DNA from: Centropus unirufus
Taxonomy: Eukaryota; Chordata; Aves; Cuculiformes; Centropidae
DNA: 64,000 bases
NCBI GenBank assembly: GCA_013397695.1
Contig: VYZI01000112.1
Coordinates: 1,962,823-2,026,822, forward strand
Direction: 5' to 3'
In this document: positions 1 through 12,245 of the stretch, piece by piece
How positions within the stretch are numbered: position 1 is the first letter of the stretch
Layout of the letters: each line of letters opens with the position of its first letter
Made by a program: the position numbers and the translations under genes
Notes under the pieces: generated by a model
The model's input: the letters and a program-made list of their open reading frames with translations, nothing else
Told to the model about the DNA's origin: nothing
Databases searched by the model: none

Positions 1-3000
1 TTGGTCAGGGACTATTTATTGTTAAAGATATTCAGAAGGCAATATTTTTCAGGGAATAAGTCTTGGAGCTGGAATCAGAAGACCTAATTGTTATCCCTAC
101 TCTGGCCCCTCTGCCCCCACGTGCAAGACACTAGGCCCATAATTCAATTTTCTTGTGCTTCTCTTTCCCCGTATCTACCTTGTCTATTTAAATCTGAGCT
201 CTACCAGGCAGAAAGGCTGGAACACTGAAAACTTGATCCCTAATTATTAGCACCTAACAAGGTGTTAATAAGTAAATGATACTTGTACATTATACAGACA
301 AACAATGACAAAAATTCAGAGGACAAAGCAAACCCTGCATTTAATGTTGAATTAATAACTGTAAAGATACAGGAATGCAAAGAAAACAAATTGCTCTTCT
401 GTGCCAGAGAAAGCCTTGCAACAGGAACAGGAAAAAGGCTATAGTGAAAATTCTTAATCTCTAGAGCAAACATCAAGCAGGTGCTGTATTTCATATTTTC
501 ATACACATCTTTCAGCCCAGAACCACATTTTAATCAGAAAGGTTTTATAGTCCAGAGCTTCCTGCAAATCTCTGCTTAATGCAGTTTTTAATACCTTTGG
601 CATATTTTGGCTGCCTGCCTATTATTCACTTGATGCACCTCAAGCAAGTTTTAAATTACACTGTTAAAACAAAAACTATTTCAGATGCAGTAGACAGTAA
701 AATGATTTTGTAAAACAACATTGTAGGAACCTGCAGCTACTGTCTACCATTGATTTCTGTGTTCTGTTCTAAGATGGATTCAGTTTATGGGTAAAATGAT
801 AGCTGGGTGGCTTTACTAGAGGGACTTCTGGTCTTGCTAATCATGGACCTGGAGAATCAGGCTGTAGTTACATATTATTTTTATGGAAAATCCAAGATGA
901 TTTTAGATGGGGAGGGTAGTAAATTATGCTTTTAAGCTGAATCTTTCCAGAAGTCCAGTTTAGGTGGAAGTCATAAAAAGACAAACATTAATCAGCCCAA
1001 TTTCTGAGGCACCAACTCCTACCACATGAAAGGAGAGACAAAACTGAGGGAAACAGAAGCAACTTGTTCTTTTTCTGCTTTAGGCTCAGACTCTGCTCTT
1101 TCTTCCATAAAGAACTATCTTGGACATTAAACCTCTGTTGCTAAAAGGCAGAAATAATACCCATGGAGATATAGCTTTGTAATGTGAAAGAATGTGAAAC
1201 AAACTGTTGAATACAGAGGATTTTCTGGTGTTTCTCTAGTTTTACAATATGATTGCTACAGCATGCGCCTTGTCATATATTTAATTTAGAAACAAGAGTG
1301 CTAAATGAGTTGTTAAGTAGCTAAAGGGACTGAGCTCTTGTAACTGCCCCACAATTCAGATTGCAAATGAAGAACCACAAGGCACGCAATGCAGCAGGCT
1401 GGCTTCCCTCTGCTCCAGGTAATACGGATCAGCTATTGGATGGTGCTGGACTGGCAGGGCAGGCAGGGCCTTCAGTGGGCAGGTGAACAGCTTGTACCTT
1501 GCTTGTCTGAGCAAGAAAGTATATCAAAAGCCTTCCTGAAGGAGGAGAAACAAAACCGCACAAGAAGGCTGAAGGCCAATAAATGGCCACTTTAATTCTC
1601 CTATAAAAACCTGTTTTTAAGGAAGCACTGAAATTTACAGGGAGCTGCTCAGGTATATCTTTCGTATTACAGGGATGCGGCAAGATTCATGTTGTTCTGT
1701 CTTAGAGAACAATGTCCTTAGGCATTTATCTTTCTTTTTCCATTTTTCCCGATATTTTACATACATAGCTATCACTACTAGAAACAGAAAAATCAAGTAC
1801 CAATGCATTTATTAGACAAATACATGTTCATTCAAAACCAGGCCAGTCATTTGCCCCTAGGATCTATTGGTCAGTTGGATAACCACACAGTTACATTTGG
1901 TGTAGAGTGCCCAAATCTGCACGTTGAGTTAAATAAACCTCTGCCTTGTTTGATAGACTAATCTATTCTATCTTCAATATCTAAAGGTTGTACCTAAAGC
2001 CCCATGTAGGAGTAACTTTGCAGTCATGGTTTCATGACACAGAGGAGTTCTCTTGCAACATGATTTAAGATAGTTCTTTCCCCACAGACCTTGTCACTTG
2101 TTCATAAACCACATTGTTTTATGAGACCATGCTACGAGGGAACAGCAAACAGGGCTACCTTTAAAAAAAATACCCACCAAAAAGGTCTTTGATTGAAAGC
2201 ATTTAGTTCTTTGTTTAGCCAGCATTCAAATTTATATTTAAGTTAGCCACCTCAAGGTCCTTTCAATAGCCTATAGAAAGGAACTGGCATACCCAGGATG
2301 CACCTCATCTCATTAAAATGTAGATACAATCTAAAATGAAGCAGACAATTCATGCCCTGAAAGTGTCTCTTTCTCTTCATTGGTTATAAAAGGACACAGC
2401 CTGGCTCGGAGACGCCTACACTCTGGATGTCTAAAGTTAGGTGAGATATTTTCTACCATACATCTGTTACTATTCCTCATATAGATTTCCCTTCTTTGTT
2501 ACTCTTACATGTAAGGCTTCAGTATGACATTGAAACGTTTGTAAATGAGTAGGTGAAGCATACACATATGCATACAGTTCCTCTTGATCTCCATCTGCAA
2601 AAGCAGTGGATTAGGGCATAGTGACATTTTCTCTGGCAGCATAATCAGTTTATGAAGTTTGCATCTACTGTGCTGAATGCTGACACGTGCCAGTCAAACT
2701 GTATTTTAATGTAGTTTTGTAATGCTGAAAATCTCTCTTCCAAGTAGGATGGTGAGTGAAATATTTTTGGGATGTCAGCGGAGCACTTTTGGTATTGTCA
2801 GACATGGAGCTCATTCTCCTGTAACTGTTGTCTGATATTTCAAGCTGTGTCTGGATGACCAGCTGGGATGAATCATGCTCCTCCAGCTGTCCAGATAAAG
2901 GACTGCGTAAGGAGTTCCCTGCTGTTCTCCCACCACTCATGACTGGCTAACAACATCATCACTGCCTCAACATGGTGCAATGACATGGCTCAGGCCTGGG

Positions 3001-4677
3001 AATCCAAGAGTTCCTGAATCTCTAACAATTCCTTTTACCAGACAAATTTACTTGACGTGTTCCTTCATGCACTGAAAAGTGCTGAGACTTTCCACTCCAT
3101 CACTTGCCAGAAAAAGAGTGCTGGTGGCCTCCTTTGACGCCTCAAATGTTGTCAGTGTTGCTTAATACAAGCATAGCTTCCTCTTCATGTCTTTTTGTAA
3201 GCACTAGTGTGGTAGGCACACCCTGCTTTTCAGGATGTCTGTAATATGTTCAAAATGAATTAGAAATGAGGAAGGGGAAGAAAGAGATTTGAAACCACAG
3301 AGAAACCAATAGCTTTTACTAGAATCTGACGTGCGGTAACGCATTAGAGCACATCTCAGCTTTGTACTTGAAAAAATGCACTATCCCTACCAGGATTCCA
3401 GCTTTCTTATAATTTATGCCATTTATCTTCTAATATTAGCAGGCTTCCAAAATTTCCTGCTGTGACTTCAATATCTGAGGCTGTTCTACACTGCAATGCA
3501 CAGACTCCATTCTCCCTCTCTCCTCAATTTCACGTCCTGGCTCTGTCCCCAGCCTGATCAAGAGCTCAGCCTACTGCTCTCAGTCTCTTTGAGTTACATT
3601 GCTATGGCTGTTATTCATGGCTTGTTAGCTGGCCTCTGCAGCGAAACAAGGAAGCCCTAACAGGTTTGCAACCTTCTTTCTCTTCTCAACAAGACTGGAA
3701 TGTTTCCCTGTATTTATTTCGTTAGGTTCATGCCTGTTATCTATGCCCAGCTTTCTATTAATACGTACCAGTTTCTCTTATAAAGCTTTGGTCATGGTTC
3801 ACACACGCTGAAAAGGAGCATTCTTTATTTGTAGAAAGCCCTACAGATCATTATTTTTTTATTTTTCCAGACAAGAGAGTATTTTTCACAAAAGTAACAT
3901 GGAAGTATTTTCACAATGTCAATACAACAAATTTTCATTCCTACTCTGCAGCACCTCATTCCACCGGGGCTATATGTCTTCAGGACATGAGAAATCTTTC
4001 TACAAAATGCTAGTGCTGATCTAGTTGTTCCTTACTGTTTTCTTTGTTCTTACGTTTTCTAACTTCCTTCACTTTCAATAGCCTGATTAACTGCATGGTT
4101 TTCACAGTTTGGCATTAGACTTTTTCAGGTAGTAGCACATATTCCTTTTCATATTTTCCTGCTAATTTTTCTGCTTCCTGCACTATTGTTTACTCGAAAT
4201 GAGACACGAGTTTATTAACAGAAATGATAACTTAATAAGGTAGCATTGTATTTCCCACTGTTGTGACAGACACCATTATGCCGACCATTTGGCTATTCTG
4301 AGTAAACAGCTTGAAGCTGTCATTCAGTGTGTTCTAAAGCATTTGTAAAAGCCAAGAAAAAAATGAACAAAACTGTCATTTTTCAGGCTAGCAAAGAGGT
4401 GAAGAGTTGGGAGTGGCAGCTATCCTCCTGGCTAGCATATTATTCAGCTTGCCCATTAAAAAGCCCTTTCTGACCCATAACCAATCCTGCGAGGCTCTGA
4501 ATTCTCTCTGAATCGAAGAATTTATTACGAAAAAAGCATAGCTGCATGTCTTCTAGGGATCCTTCATTCTCCTTACAAAAGCTAAATATGTATTGAAACA
4601 TAAAGTCACTTGCTAAATGGATGTTTTTATCTGATACTATCACCTATGTATATGCTTAAATCATATGTAACGTATCA
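1..4677. other. AT-rich intergenic DNA, no gene recognised
   Basis: I see no exon with a convincing acceptor, open frame and donor, and no RNA gene. The short open frames here (at most about 90 codons) have no recognisable domains and overlap on both strands. Short A and T runs occur, for example an A8 run near 2,162. The composition fits the distal upstream flank of the gene whose promoter lies near 35-36 kb. Confidence 0.6.
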
Positions 4678-4732
4678 TTCAGAATCATAGAGGAGAATCA
4701 TGGAATCACTAGGTTGGAAGAGACCTTTCAGA
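4678..4732 (-). mobile_element. CR1 LINE 3'-end fragment
   Basis: The plus strand shows two copies of an 'agaatcat.g' repeat followed by 'aggttggaagagaccttt', which is the reverse complement of the CR1 3' terminus seen across bird genomes. The element therefore points to the minus strand. It is severely 5'-truncated to about 55 bases and has no coding capacity. Confidence 0.75.
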
Positions 4733-6030
4733 TATATGTTAGCATTTACATGTTATATTAAACTCTTTGCTCTATGGGGCAAGCAAAGCAAAAAATTATG
4801 TTCTAGGAGATAACATACAACATGTCTTTGTAACATCAGACCACTGCTGCAACCTCACCTCAGTAATCCAAAACATCAACTGATACCTGCCTCTGCTCCT
4901 ATGGTCCTCGTAGCTAATGTGGTCATGACTGCTCTGGAGACGAATTCTGAGTTTGTACATCAAACTATGGTCAGAGGGATGACACTGCAAAAGTGTTAAT
5001 TTTCCAGTTGCTTCATAGAAATTCTTTATTTTACATTGAGACACAGGAAGTTTTGGGAAGTTAGACTCTCTCATCTAATCTAAAATTACCTTACCAGACA
5101 CCACCCATTTTGAAAGATTTTAGTCTTTATGTTTTTTCAGGCTGTTACCTTATCCCTTTTACCTGGCATGTACCTTCCCCTGTAGACTCCAGTAAAGGAA
5201 AGGACTGTAATTTTTGTTTTAACTTATATTTTCTATCTATATATGTGTGTATATATACACGTGTATGCATGCACACAAAACTATTTAAATCAGCATGACT
5301 AAATTCCTGTATGTTTATTGATGCTAAAATTAAATGTCTTCCAGATTGAATGCAGGGGCATTTCTGACATTTTTTGTCTCCCTGCAACAGGAAATAATGT
5401 TTCATTGTTAACCTTGGAACTGTTTTAAGTTGTACTCGATATTGATTAATGGTTCTTGCAGTGAAGATAATCAGTGTAACAGAACCACATGCAAAAAATA
5501 TTCTGCTTTGTTGCCATAAAGTATTAGAGCTGACTTCCTCCACTGGGTCATAAAGCAGAATGAGTTATATGGCTGTTAGTAAAATCATTCAATTTACAGA
5601 AAGAAACAGGAAAATACAGCAGAGGCAACAGGCAAATAATGGAACTGCACAGTTTACCGGTTTAAAGAGAACTTCTCACTCTGCATCTGATCCCTTGTTG
5701 CAGCGCTTTGAAGTTTTGCTTCAGTTTTTTCCATTTTTTTTTCAAATATGCTGTAGTGCATTGGTACACATTTTGTGGTGATGGATTTAACAAACACCCT
5801 ATGGACCCTCCCTAATGAAACACAAGAGCCTGTGTTTGCAGAGTAGTTTATGTGATGACCCAGGTGACATGTGAGAGTCTATTAACTTTAGATAGGTCTA
5901 GAGGAGCTCACGATCCTGGCTTCATAAAGAAACTATGCATAGCTATTAGGTGTTTCCTTGGAAGCACCACTGAAAAGGCTGAGAAGTACTGGTATGACGA
6001 AGGGCACACAATCTTCTCGCAAACTGCATA
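4733..6030. other. Intergenic DNA with a TG/TA tract
   Basis: No gene is recognised. The 132-codon minus-strand frame at 5,145-5,543 has no domain signature, and part of it translates the alternating purine-pyrimidine tract at 5,236-5,276. I therefore treat it as a chance frame. Confidence 0.55.
5236..5276. repeat. Alternating TA/TG/CA simple repeat with palindrome
   Basis: The tract is nearly pure alternating purine-pyrimidine. It contains a perfect 14-base palindrome, gtgtatatatacac, at 5,247-5,260. It is a microsatellite-like stretch that could extrude as a cruciform; no function is implied. Confidence 0.7.
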
Positions 6031-6097
6031 CAGAATCATGGAAATATATAATCACTAGGTTGGGAAAGACTTCCAAGATCATCGATATCCAATGCCA
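6031..6097 (-). mobile_element. CR1 LINE 3'-end fragment
   Basis: The plus strand reads 'cagaatcatgg...atcactaggttgggaaagac' and then 'ccaagatcatc..atccaatgcca'. This is the standard reverse complement of the CR1 3' region, with a short insertion inside the terminal repeat. It is a 5'-truncated, non-coding copy on the minus strand. Confidence 0.8.
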
Positions 6098-9000
6098 TCT
6101 TTAATTTCAGCTGTTGCTTTAAGTATAACCACAAGTAACTGTAATAGGCACCAATTTAAAGGGAGTTCTCCGTTTTTTTTTCAATATTGCTTGTTAGGCT
6201 ATGCATTTGATAGATTTTTATTTTGCTTCCTGCTGCAAGTGTGAGTCTGGACTACTGTCATGCACTGCTCCAGGGAAAAGTACAATGCTTTCTACAAACC
6301 ACACAGCTGTGAAGATGTGGCAAGCAGAAGTCCAGCAGGAGAAAATATGACCTAGCATTTAAAGCACTAGCCTAGCGTCAGATACCTACCCTAATATAAG
6401 CACCCTGCAGGACTAAGTGAAAGTTTCTCAGCTTCTGCATAGTTTGCTTCCCCTTCTGTAAAATAAGAATGACAGTGAACTCCTGTGCCTAATGTGAACT
6501 AATCCTAAGGAAATTGTGTCGCAAGTTAAAGGAAACTTGGACTTGGTGCTTCGAACTACCAGCTTTCTTAGGCAGACATAAGGCAGGAGGTAGCAGTTTC
6601 CACCACAGGAGAGGAGCCCAGATAAGCTTTAGAAGAAGTATAGGGATAGCTATTGTATTATCTACTGCCAAATCTTTTACTGCCTTTTTGCTCAAAACAT
6701 CTTCACTGTCTCAGTGTTTACAGACGTCTTTGCTAATTGCTAAAGACCAGACCTTGCATTACTGAAGTTTTGCCATCAACTCGAGCTGAATCATCCTTTG
6801 TGTGTGTACATCATTATCATATTTAAATGTTTATACACATAGCAAGAAAAGCAACATTTCATCTGAAAGAATCTGATTCAACATCTACAGACAGCTTTCT
6901 ATAGAGGCTGGCAAAGTAGGTCAGGAAATCAAATCACTGCAAATACATTGCTTTTCTACAAATTGTTTAAAACAGACAAAAATAACCTCACTTATTCGCA
7001 CTTTTTTTCCTGTTTATGAAATCAGTTTATGACAATCTAATTTTATTTCTGGCTGAATCTTTAATCATCTAAGGCTGCTAAAGGAAAATTGTACCGTGGG
7101 AGATGAAGCTTCTCAACAAAGCAGTAGACTTGGTTCTCTGTACTTATAAAAGCACTAGGGGAATTGGGGTCTTTTTTTTTTTATTTCCTGTAGAAATTAT
7201 CAGCATGTTACAGGGTGGAAAAAATCTTGCAAAAATCAGCGAGTTCACAGTTCTGACTTCATTGCCTTTCTTGGCATCTGTGGAGGTTTTGTTTGAGTGG
7301 AAACCAGACTCAAGTTCACAGCTGAGGTGGGAAGTGATAGCTAGGGAAGTCAGAGGTCTTAGAAGTAAAATTCAAGCCTTGGAAGCAAAGTTTGTGCCAT
7401 GTTTTACTGATGTCTCTTTTCCATTCACCTCTTGTAGTTGCAACTTCAAATACACATTGGAACAGGTCAGCTTAACAGAAGCTCTGGCTTTTATGAAAAG
7501 TTTGCAGTATTAGAATTGAAGTTGAACATTTCATAAGCTAAATATTTGTGGGAAATAATCTTCCTCTTTAGTTCAAACCTTTAATTCTCCTTGGCCGAGT
7601 AACATTTTTCAATTTTTTTCTTTTCCTGTAACAGCCTCCACCAGAATACCAAAGAAAGTACAATTGAGTGGAACACTCCCTGAAATTGTTTGTTCTTTTA
7701 TTTTTAGTCTTACTGGGAAAGTAACATTTCTAATAAACAACATTTGGGGGAGAGGGGGTCGGCCAGAATCAATCAAAAATCTTACCCCTGGAAATTAATT
7801 TTTAAGACTTTTAATGACTATTTGGATGAGCTTGTTTAAACACAGCTCACCTTGCTTGTGCATCTCTCTTCTTTTTCAACCTTTCTTTGCTTCTTCCTTC
7901 CCTCTTCTTAGAGCTGCACTTGCTGTAATTTTTTACCTTTTTATTTGCACTTTGTTCTTGTAAAAAAGTTATTCATTCAGGACTTTCATCCATTGGAAAT
8001 ACAATTTGTTTGCTTGGGAAATAAGCAAATGTAATGTAAGACCGAAGGGACCCAGAACTTTTCTTTAAGTTATTCTATGAATGTCAGAAGATTATATAGA
8101 GCAACAAATGCCTTTTGTGCGTGATTTAAAGCCAAAGCATAACATTTTATGTGTCATCAATGCAGTTCTTCCTTTGTGCTAAAATATAGAAGAGATAAAT
8201 GAGGAGTACAGAAACACAAACAGAAATAAATAAGAAGAAGCTGTAATTGTTCATTTCTTTGCTCCTCTGTGCTTTTTTTTTCAGTGGGAGCAGAGGAGTG
8301 ATAAAACTAAGAGTGCATAAACTAGCAAAAGCCTGATGGCAGATTGGAGACCTGCAAGGAACATCTTGAAGGATAAACAGTCCAGGGAAAGCTGGGCATA
8401 GCAGTCAGTACAGACAAAAGGGGAAGCCAGGAAAGAAATAAGGAATATGCATACCACTCACCAGCTGAAAACGGAAAAGGAAGGACAACATAGAGTAAAT
8501 GAGCAGAGAAGAACTGAAGCAAGGTGAAAACTGAAGAGTCTGAAGAAGTGAGCAGCTAACCATGTTAATCAATGGAAGTCAGCGAGTTTCAACTAGTTCA
8601 AGGCGTCCATATGCCTCTCCAGATTACCAGCCTCTGAGTGTTGTTGTCTTGGTCCCATAGCCTTTGATTATAAAGCCTCCCTCTCACTGGTAAAAAACAC
8701 GTGGAGTTCTTTGCCAAAGGATGTGCCATCTGGGAAAACTCCTCCCTCTGGGATGGAAGAGGAACCTGCCCAGGACTTGGATATGATGATTCACTGTTTG
8801 TATTGAATGTTGCCTAGAATGTAGTGGCTGCCTGTGCTCTGCATATCATACAGTCTGGATAACACAAACAAGAAGCAATCAGACACTGCACCCTCAACAG
8901 AGAGATTCATGTCAGCACAATTAGTCAATTGTCTTTTTTCTTTCTGTAATAAGCAAGTCTTTCTTTGAGGGGTGGATCAGCACTGGAGGGTTCACTTAGA

Positions 9001-11750
9001 AAATAATACCAGTGAAAACAAATAATTTTAATGATAATTCTCACCGTGCTGTTTTTGTTTAGGCATTACTCCAGTTTGAGACCAGTCTTCCTGGAAGTAT
9101 GCATGCAGAGTCTTCATAGGGGTCTGGAATTCTTTGATACCTTGAGTGGAAAAGAAAAAAAGTTAGACTCTGTAGGATGCACAGATCTGATCCATTTCCT
9201 TCAATTGAACGTCTACTAGATTTGCTGCTGATTCTTCTGTTCTGTAATCACAAACCCATTTATTGGAAAGAAAGGCAAAGCGCAAGAACTTTATTCTTGT
9301 TATTCTGCATTACTCAAAAACAAGTCACTATTAAAAGTGGTGTGGTTCAGTGCATGATTCTCTTTTACTTCTTGTTGTGTAATTTGTGAGTACCTGAAAG
9401 TTGCTTGTTATTAGTTCCTCATTTTTTTTCTCCAATGTTTTTTTGCAACGCATGCTAGGGCATGCTACTCCCTTTCAGGTTATTCATGTGTTATTTATTG
9501 TATGAATTTAAGGAGATTCTTAGTAGCTTACATGAAATAAAGGCATAGTTTCAAATCATTTCTCTTGACAAGTGCCCATATTGAAAAAAATTCCGCATAT
9601 TTGGCAGCTGGAGGTCAGTCTTGACCTTCCTTTTAGGTCAGGGTCTGTGTACTTTGGTACATCAAAACAATGTATTTTTCTGCTATTCTTGCTCAGAGAT
9701 AATAAAAGCTTCATCTTTTAGAACAACCAGATCTGTATCTTTCATAAGCACTAACACCTTGAGATCAACACACCCTTACAATGCTTTTATCAACCAGGAC
9801 ATAGAATACATTGAAATTATTAAAGTATCCAGTCAATTACTGCTGAGAAAATGTTATCTAATAATAACAGATTTATAAAGTGATTTAGAGAAATTTGTTT
9901 GCAGATGGCTGCGCATTTTTGATGCTATCATGTTTTAATATGATTGTGAATAATGTTAGAAACAATAAAGGATGTTCAATCAGTGTCAGCCTCTATGGCA
10001 CTAAAATAGTTTGCCTTGAAGTGCAGTGTTGTTGGCTCTCTTCTGCACAGCTATACAATTCTTCCTCCTCCATCCCTGACACATTGCTAACCACTATCTA
10101 AAAGAGAAGTAAAAATATTGGATATAGTTTCCAAATTAATTTTTACTTGAACAAATTAGCAGCCTTTGTTTGTGAGGAAGCTTTGTATGCTAATGCTTTC
10201 TTGGAAACTATTTTCAAGACGGCACGAGGAACAGAAGTCAAAGTTCTTGCCTTCCCTATTAGACCCAAATTTTGTCTTAAAAGCCGTCAAAACAAACTCT
10301 CAGCCTATTCCATTTTCTTTTTGAGTCACTGTTTGTACTCAGTTTTTACATAGTCCTGACTTTCATTTCCTCCAGCTTCAGTTGCAATCCATCACATGAG
10401 TAGTGAGGAAGAGAACAGAATCACATGCCTGCAGTTTTTAGCGGCATTGTAGTTTATTTTGTCTCCAGGACAAATATTGTGAAAAATTTGAATACAGTCT
10501 GTGCATGGGGGGGTGAGGTTTTTTCCAAATTCTGAAAAAAATGGGAGTGAAGACACAAGTGAACATTTGAAAATACAGCTGGTCTCCTCCTTCTCTACCC
10601 AGAGAATCTGTAGACCATCAGCTAGAGTGCAGTAAATTAGAACTATCTTTCCTGAGTACTAAAAAACCCTAAAAATTTGTAAATTGCTTTATAAATAATC
10701 CCATTATGTTTCCCCATTTTAAGTGACAGTGGGCTTTTCTTTGAAATTTAACAATTTTATCTCATAGAAAACCTATGGGATAAAAAAAAAGAATAAAATT
10801 GCTTTTAATGACTGAATGGGTTGAGAGTGCATATGATCTGAGTACCTGCAGCCTTCCAAAACAGAGATTAGTGTAGGAGACGTACAAAGTTGCACAGCTG
10901 ACTTTCTGAGCTTTTGTGAGTGGGGATAAAAATGAATGGGAATGCTGTACAACGCAGGATTTGCCTGGGGAAGAAAAAAAAAAACACAGTGAGAATATGG
11001 ATAATTTGTCAAAAAATATGTGCCATTGGAAGGCACAGAACTGTTATAGTCACATCCAGTACATCTACTTCAGAACATAATAAAATTGCAAAACGATGTA
11101 GGCATAGTTGGATTTTAAACCCTGCAGCACTGAAAGTGCCCTTGTCATCCAACCCCGTTAAAGGAGCATTTGATCTGCTAGGAATAATATAGCGCTGAGA
11201 ACCTTTTGGCCTGTTTCAGCTTTTACTGTGCCCAATAATATTTTGCAATTAGATACACTTAGGAAATAAATGAACGGCAGGATGATTTGAAGCACAAAAC
11301 TTTCTTAACCGTCTAGCCCCAGAGTGCCTCCCATGTAGGTAATTCTGAAACAGTAAAAAATGGCATTTCCTTCCTCTTCATATGTTCCTCTGGCCACACT
11401 GTCCTGCAGTGGGAAAGCCAGCCAGGGAAGATGAACCTGAATTGCATAGACATGGTTTAACAGTGCCTTTTTCACAAATACCTCTCCTGACTGATAGCAA
11501 AAGCACAGGATTGGGACCAGGTAGTCCAAAGTGCACTACATTTTATTCCCATAAGAAAAATACCCTGGATAATCCTCTTACTGGTTCTGGAGGTCATTCT
11601 CTGTATGTAGCCAGTGGACAGATGGACTACTCTAAGGGATCATACAGATATGTCCAACATGACTTCAGATGCTTAACTGAATCACCCTGACCAATGGAGA
11701 ATTAGAAGAAGGCAACTTGGACTGCAGGGATTTTTCTTGGAAGTGTTTTT
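6098..11750. other. AT-rich intergenic DNA, no gene recognised
   Basis: Only chance-length open frames are present. The largest, 136 codons at 7,103-7,513 on the plus strand, has no recognisable domain and spans a T12 run. Homopolymers sit near 7,170 (T), 8,273 (T), 10,507 (G) and 10,975 (A). The stretch around 7,760-7,860 is rich in TAAT/ATTA-like words and could be regulatory, but I cannot support more than that. Confidence 0.55.
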
Positions 11751-11805
11751 CTGTCTCTCTCCCCTCTCTCTCCCTTCCTCTTTCACCCTCTCTCTGCCTC
11801 CCCTG
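11751..11805. repeat. CT-rich low-complexity tract
   Basis: This is an almost pure pyrimidine stretch of CT and CCT units. No feature around it suggests a polypyrimidine tract of a real exon, because no open frame with a donor follows. Confidence 0.75.
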
Positions 11806-11984
11806 CTTTGATTAGTGAAGGGAAATAGAACAGCTCTGCCTTCTGATTTACCCATCTTGGTTAAGTGCCCAGGTCAGATGAAATGAAATCAGGTCTAGGC
11901 CCCTAACTTAGAGATCTAAAAGTAGATGCTGAAAGTAAACAGTGCAAATACCTACTGTACTAGCCCGTGATAAACATGAGCTCC

Positions 11985-12245
11985 TCATGTATTAAGGAAA
12001 TATTGTTCTTGTTATTGTCTTTGGCCATCTGCACAAACAAGTCTTCATAAATATTCTCCATTAATGTATTTATCGCTTAGCTAAATTAGCAGCATTTTTT
12101 ATGATTGGAATATTTCAGCCCGCAGCTGAGCTCTTTGTACTGTGTTTTCCTTTGTAACAGATAGTCTATCACTAAGTTATCACATCAAGCAAATCGGAGA
12201 CTCAGTTGTTCTGTAAATGTAAACAGTATTAATACCAGCAACGCA
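11985..12245. promoter_or_regulatory. Candidate conserved non-coding element
   Basis: The block is AT-rich but not low-complexity. It is dense in homeodomain-type words (ATTAATG, CTAAATTAG, TTTATCGC) and also has ACAAACA (forkhead-like) and an AT-rich TAAATATT word. It shows no repeat signature and no coding potential. That composition resembles vertebrate developmental enhancers. The call is inference from composition only; conservation was not measured. Confidence 0.25.
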
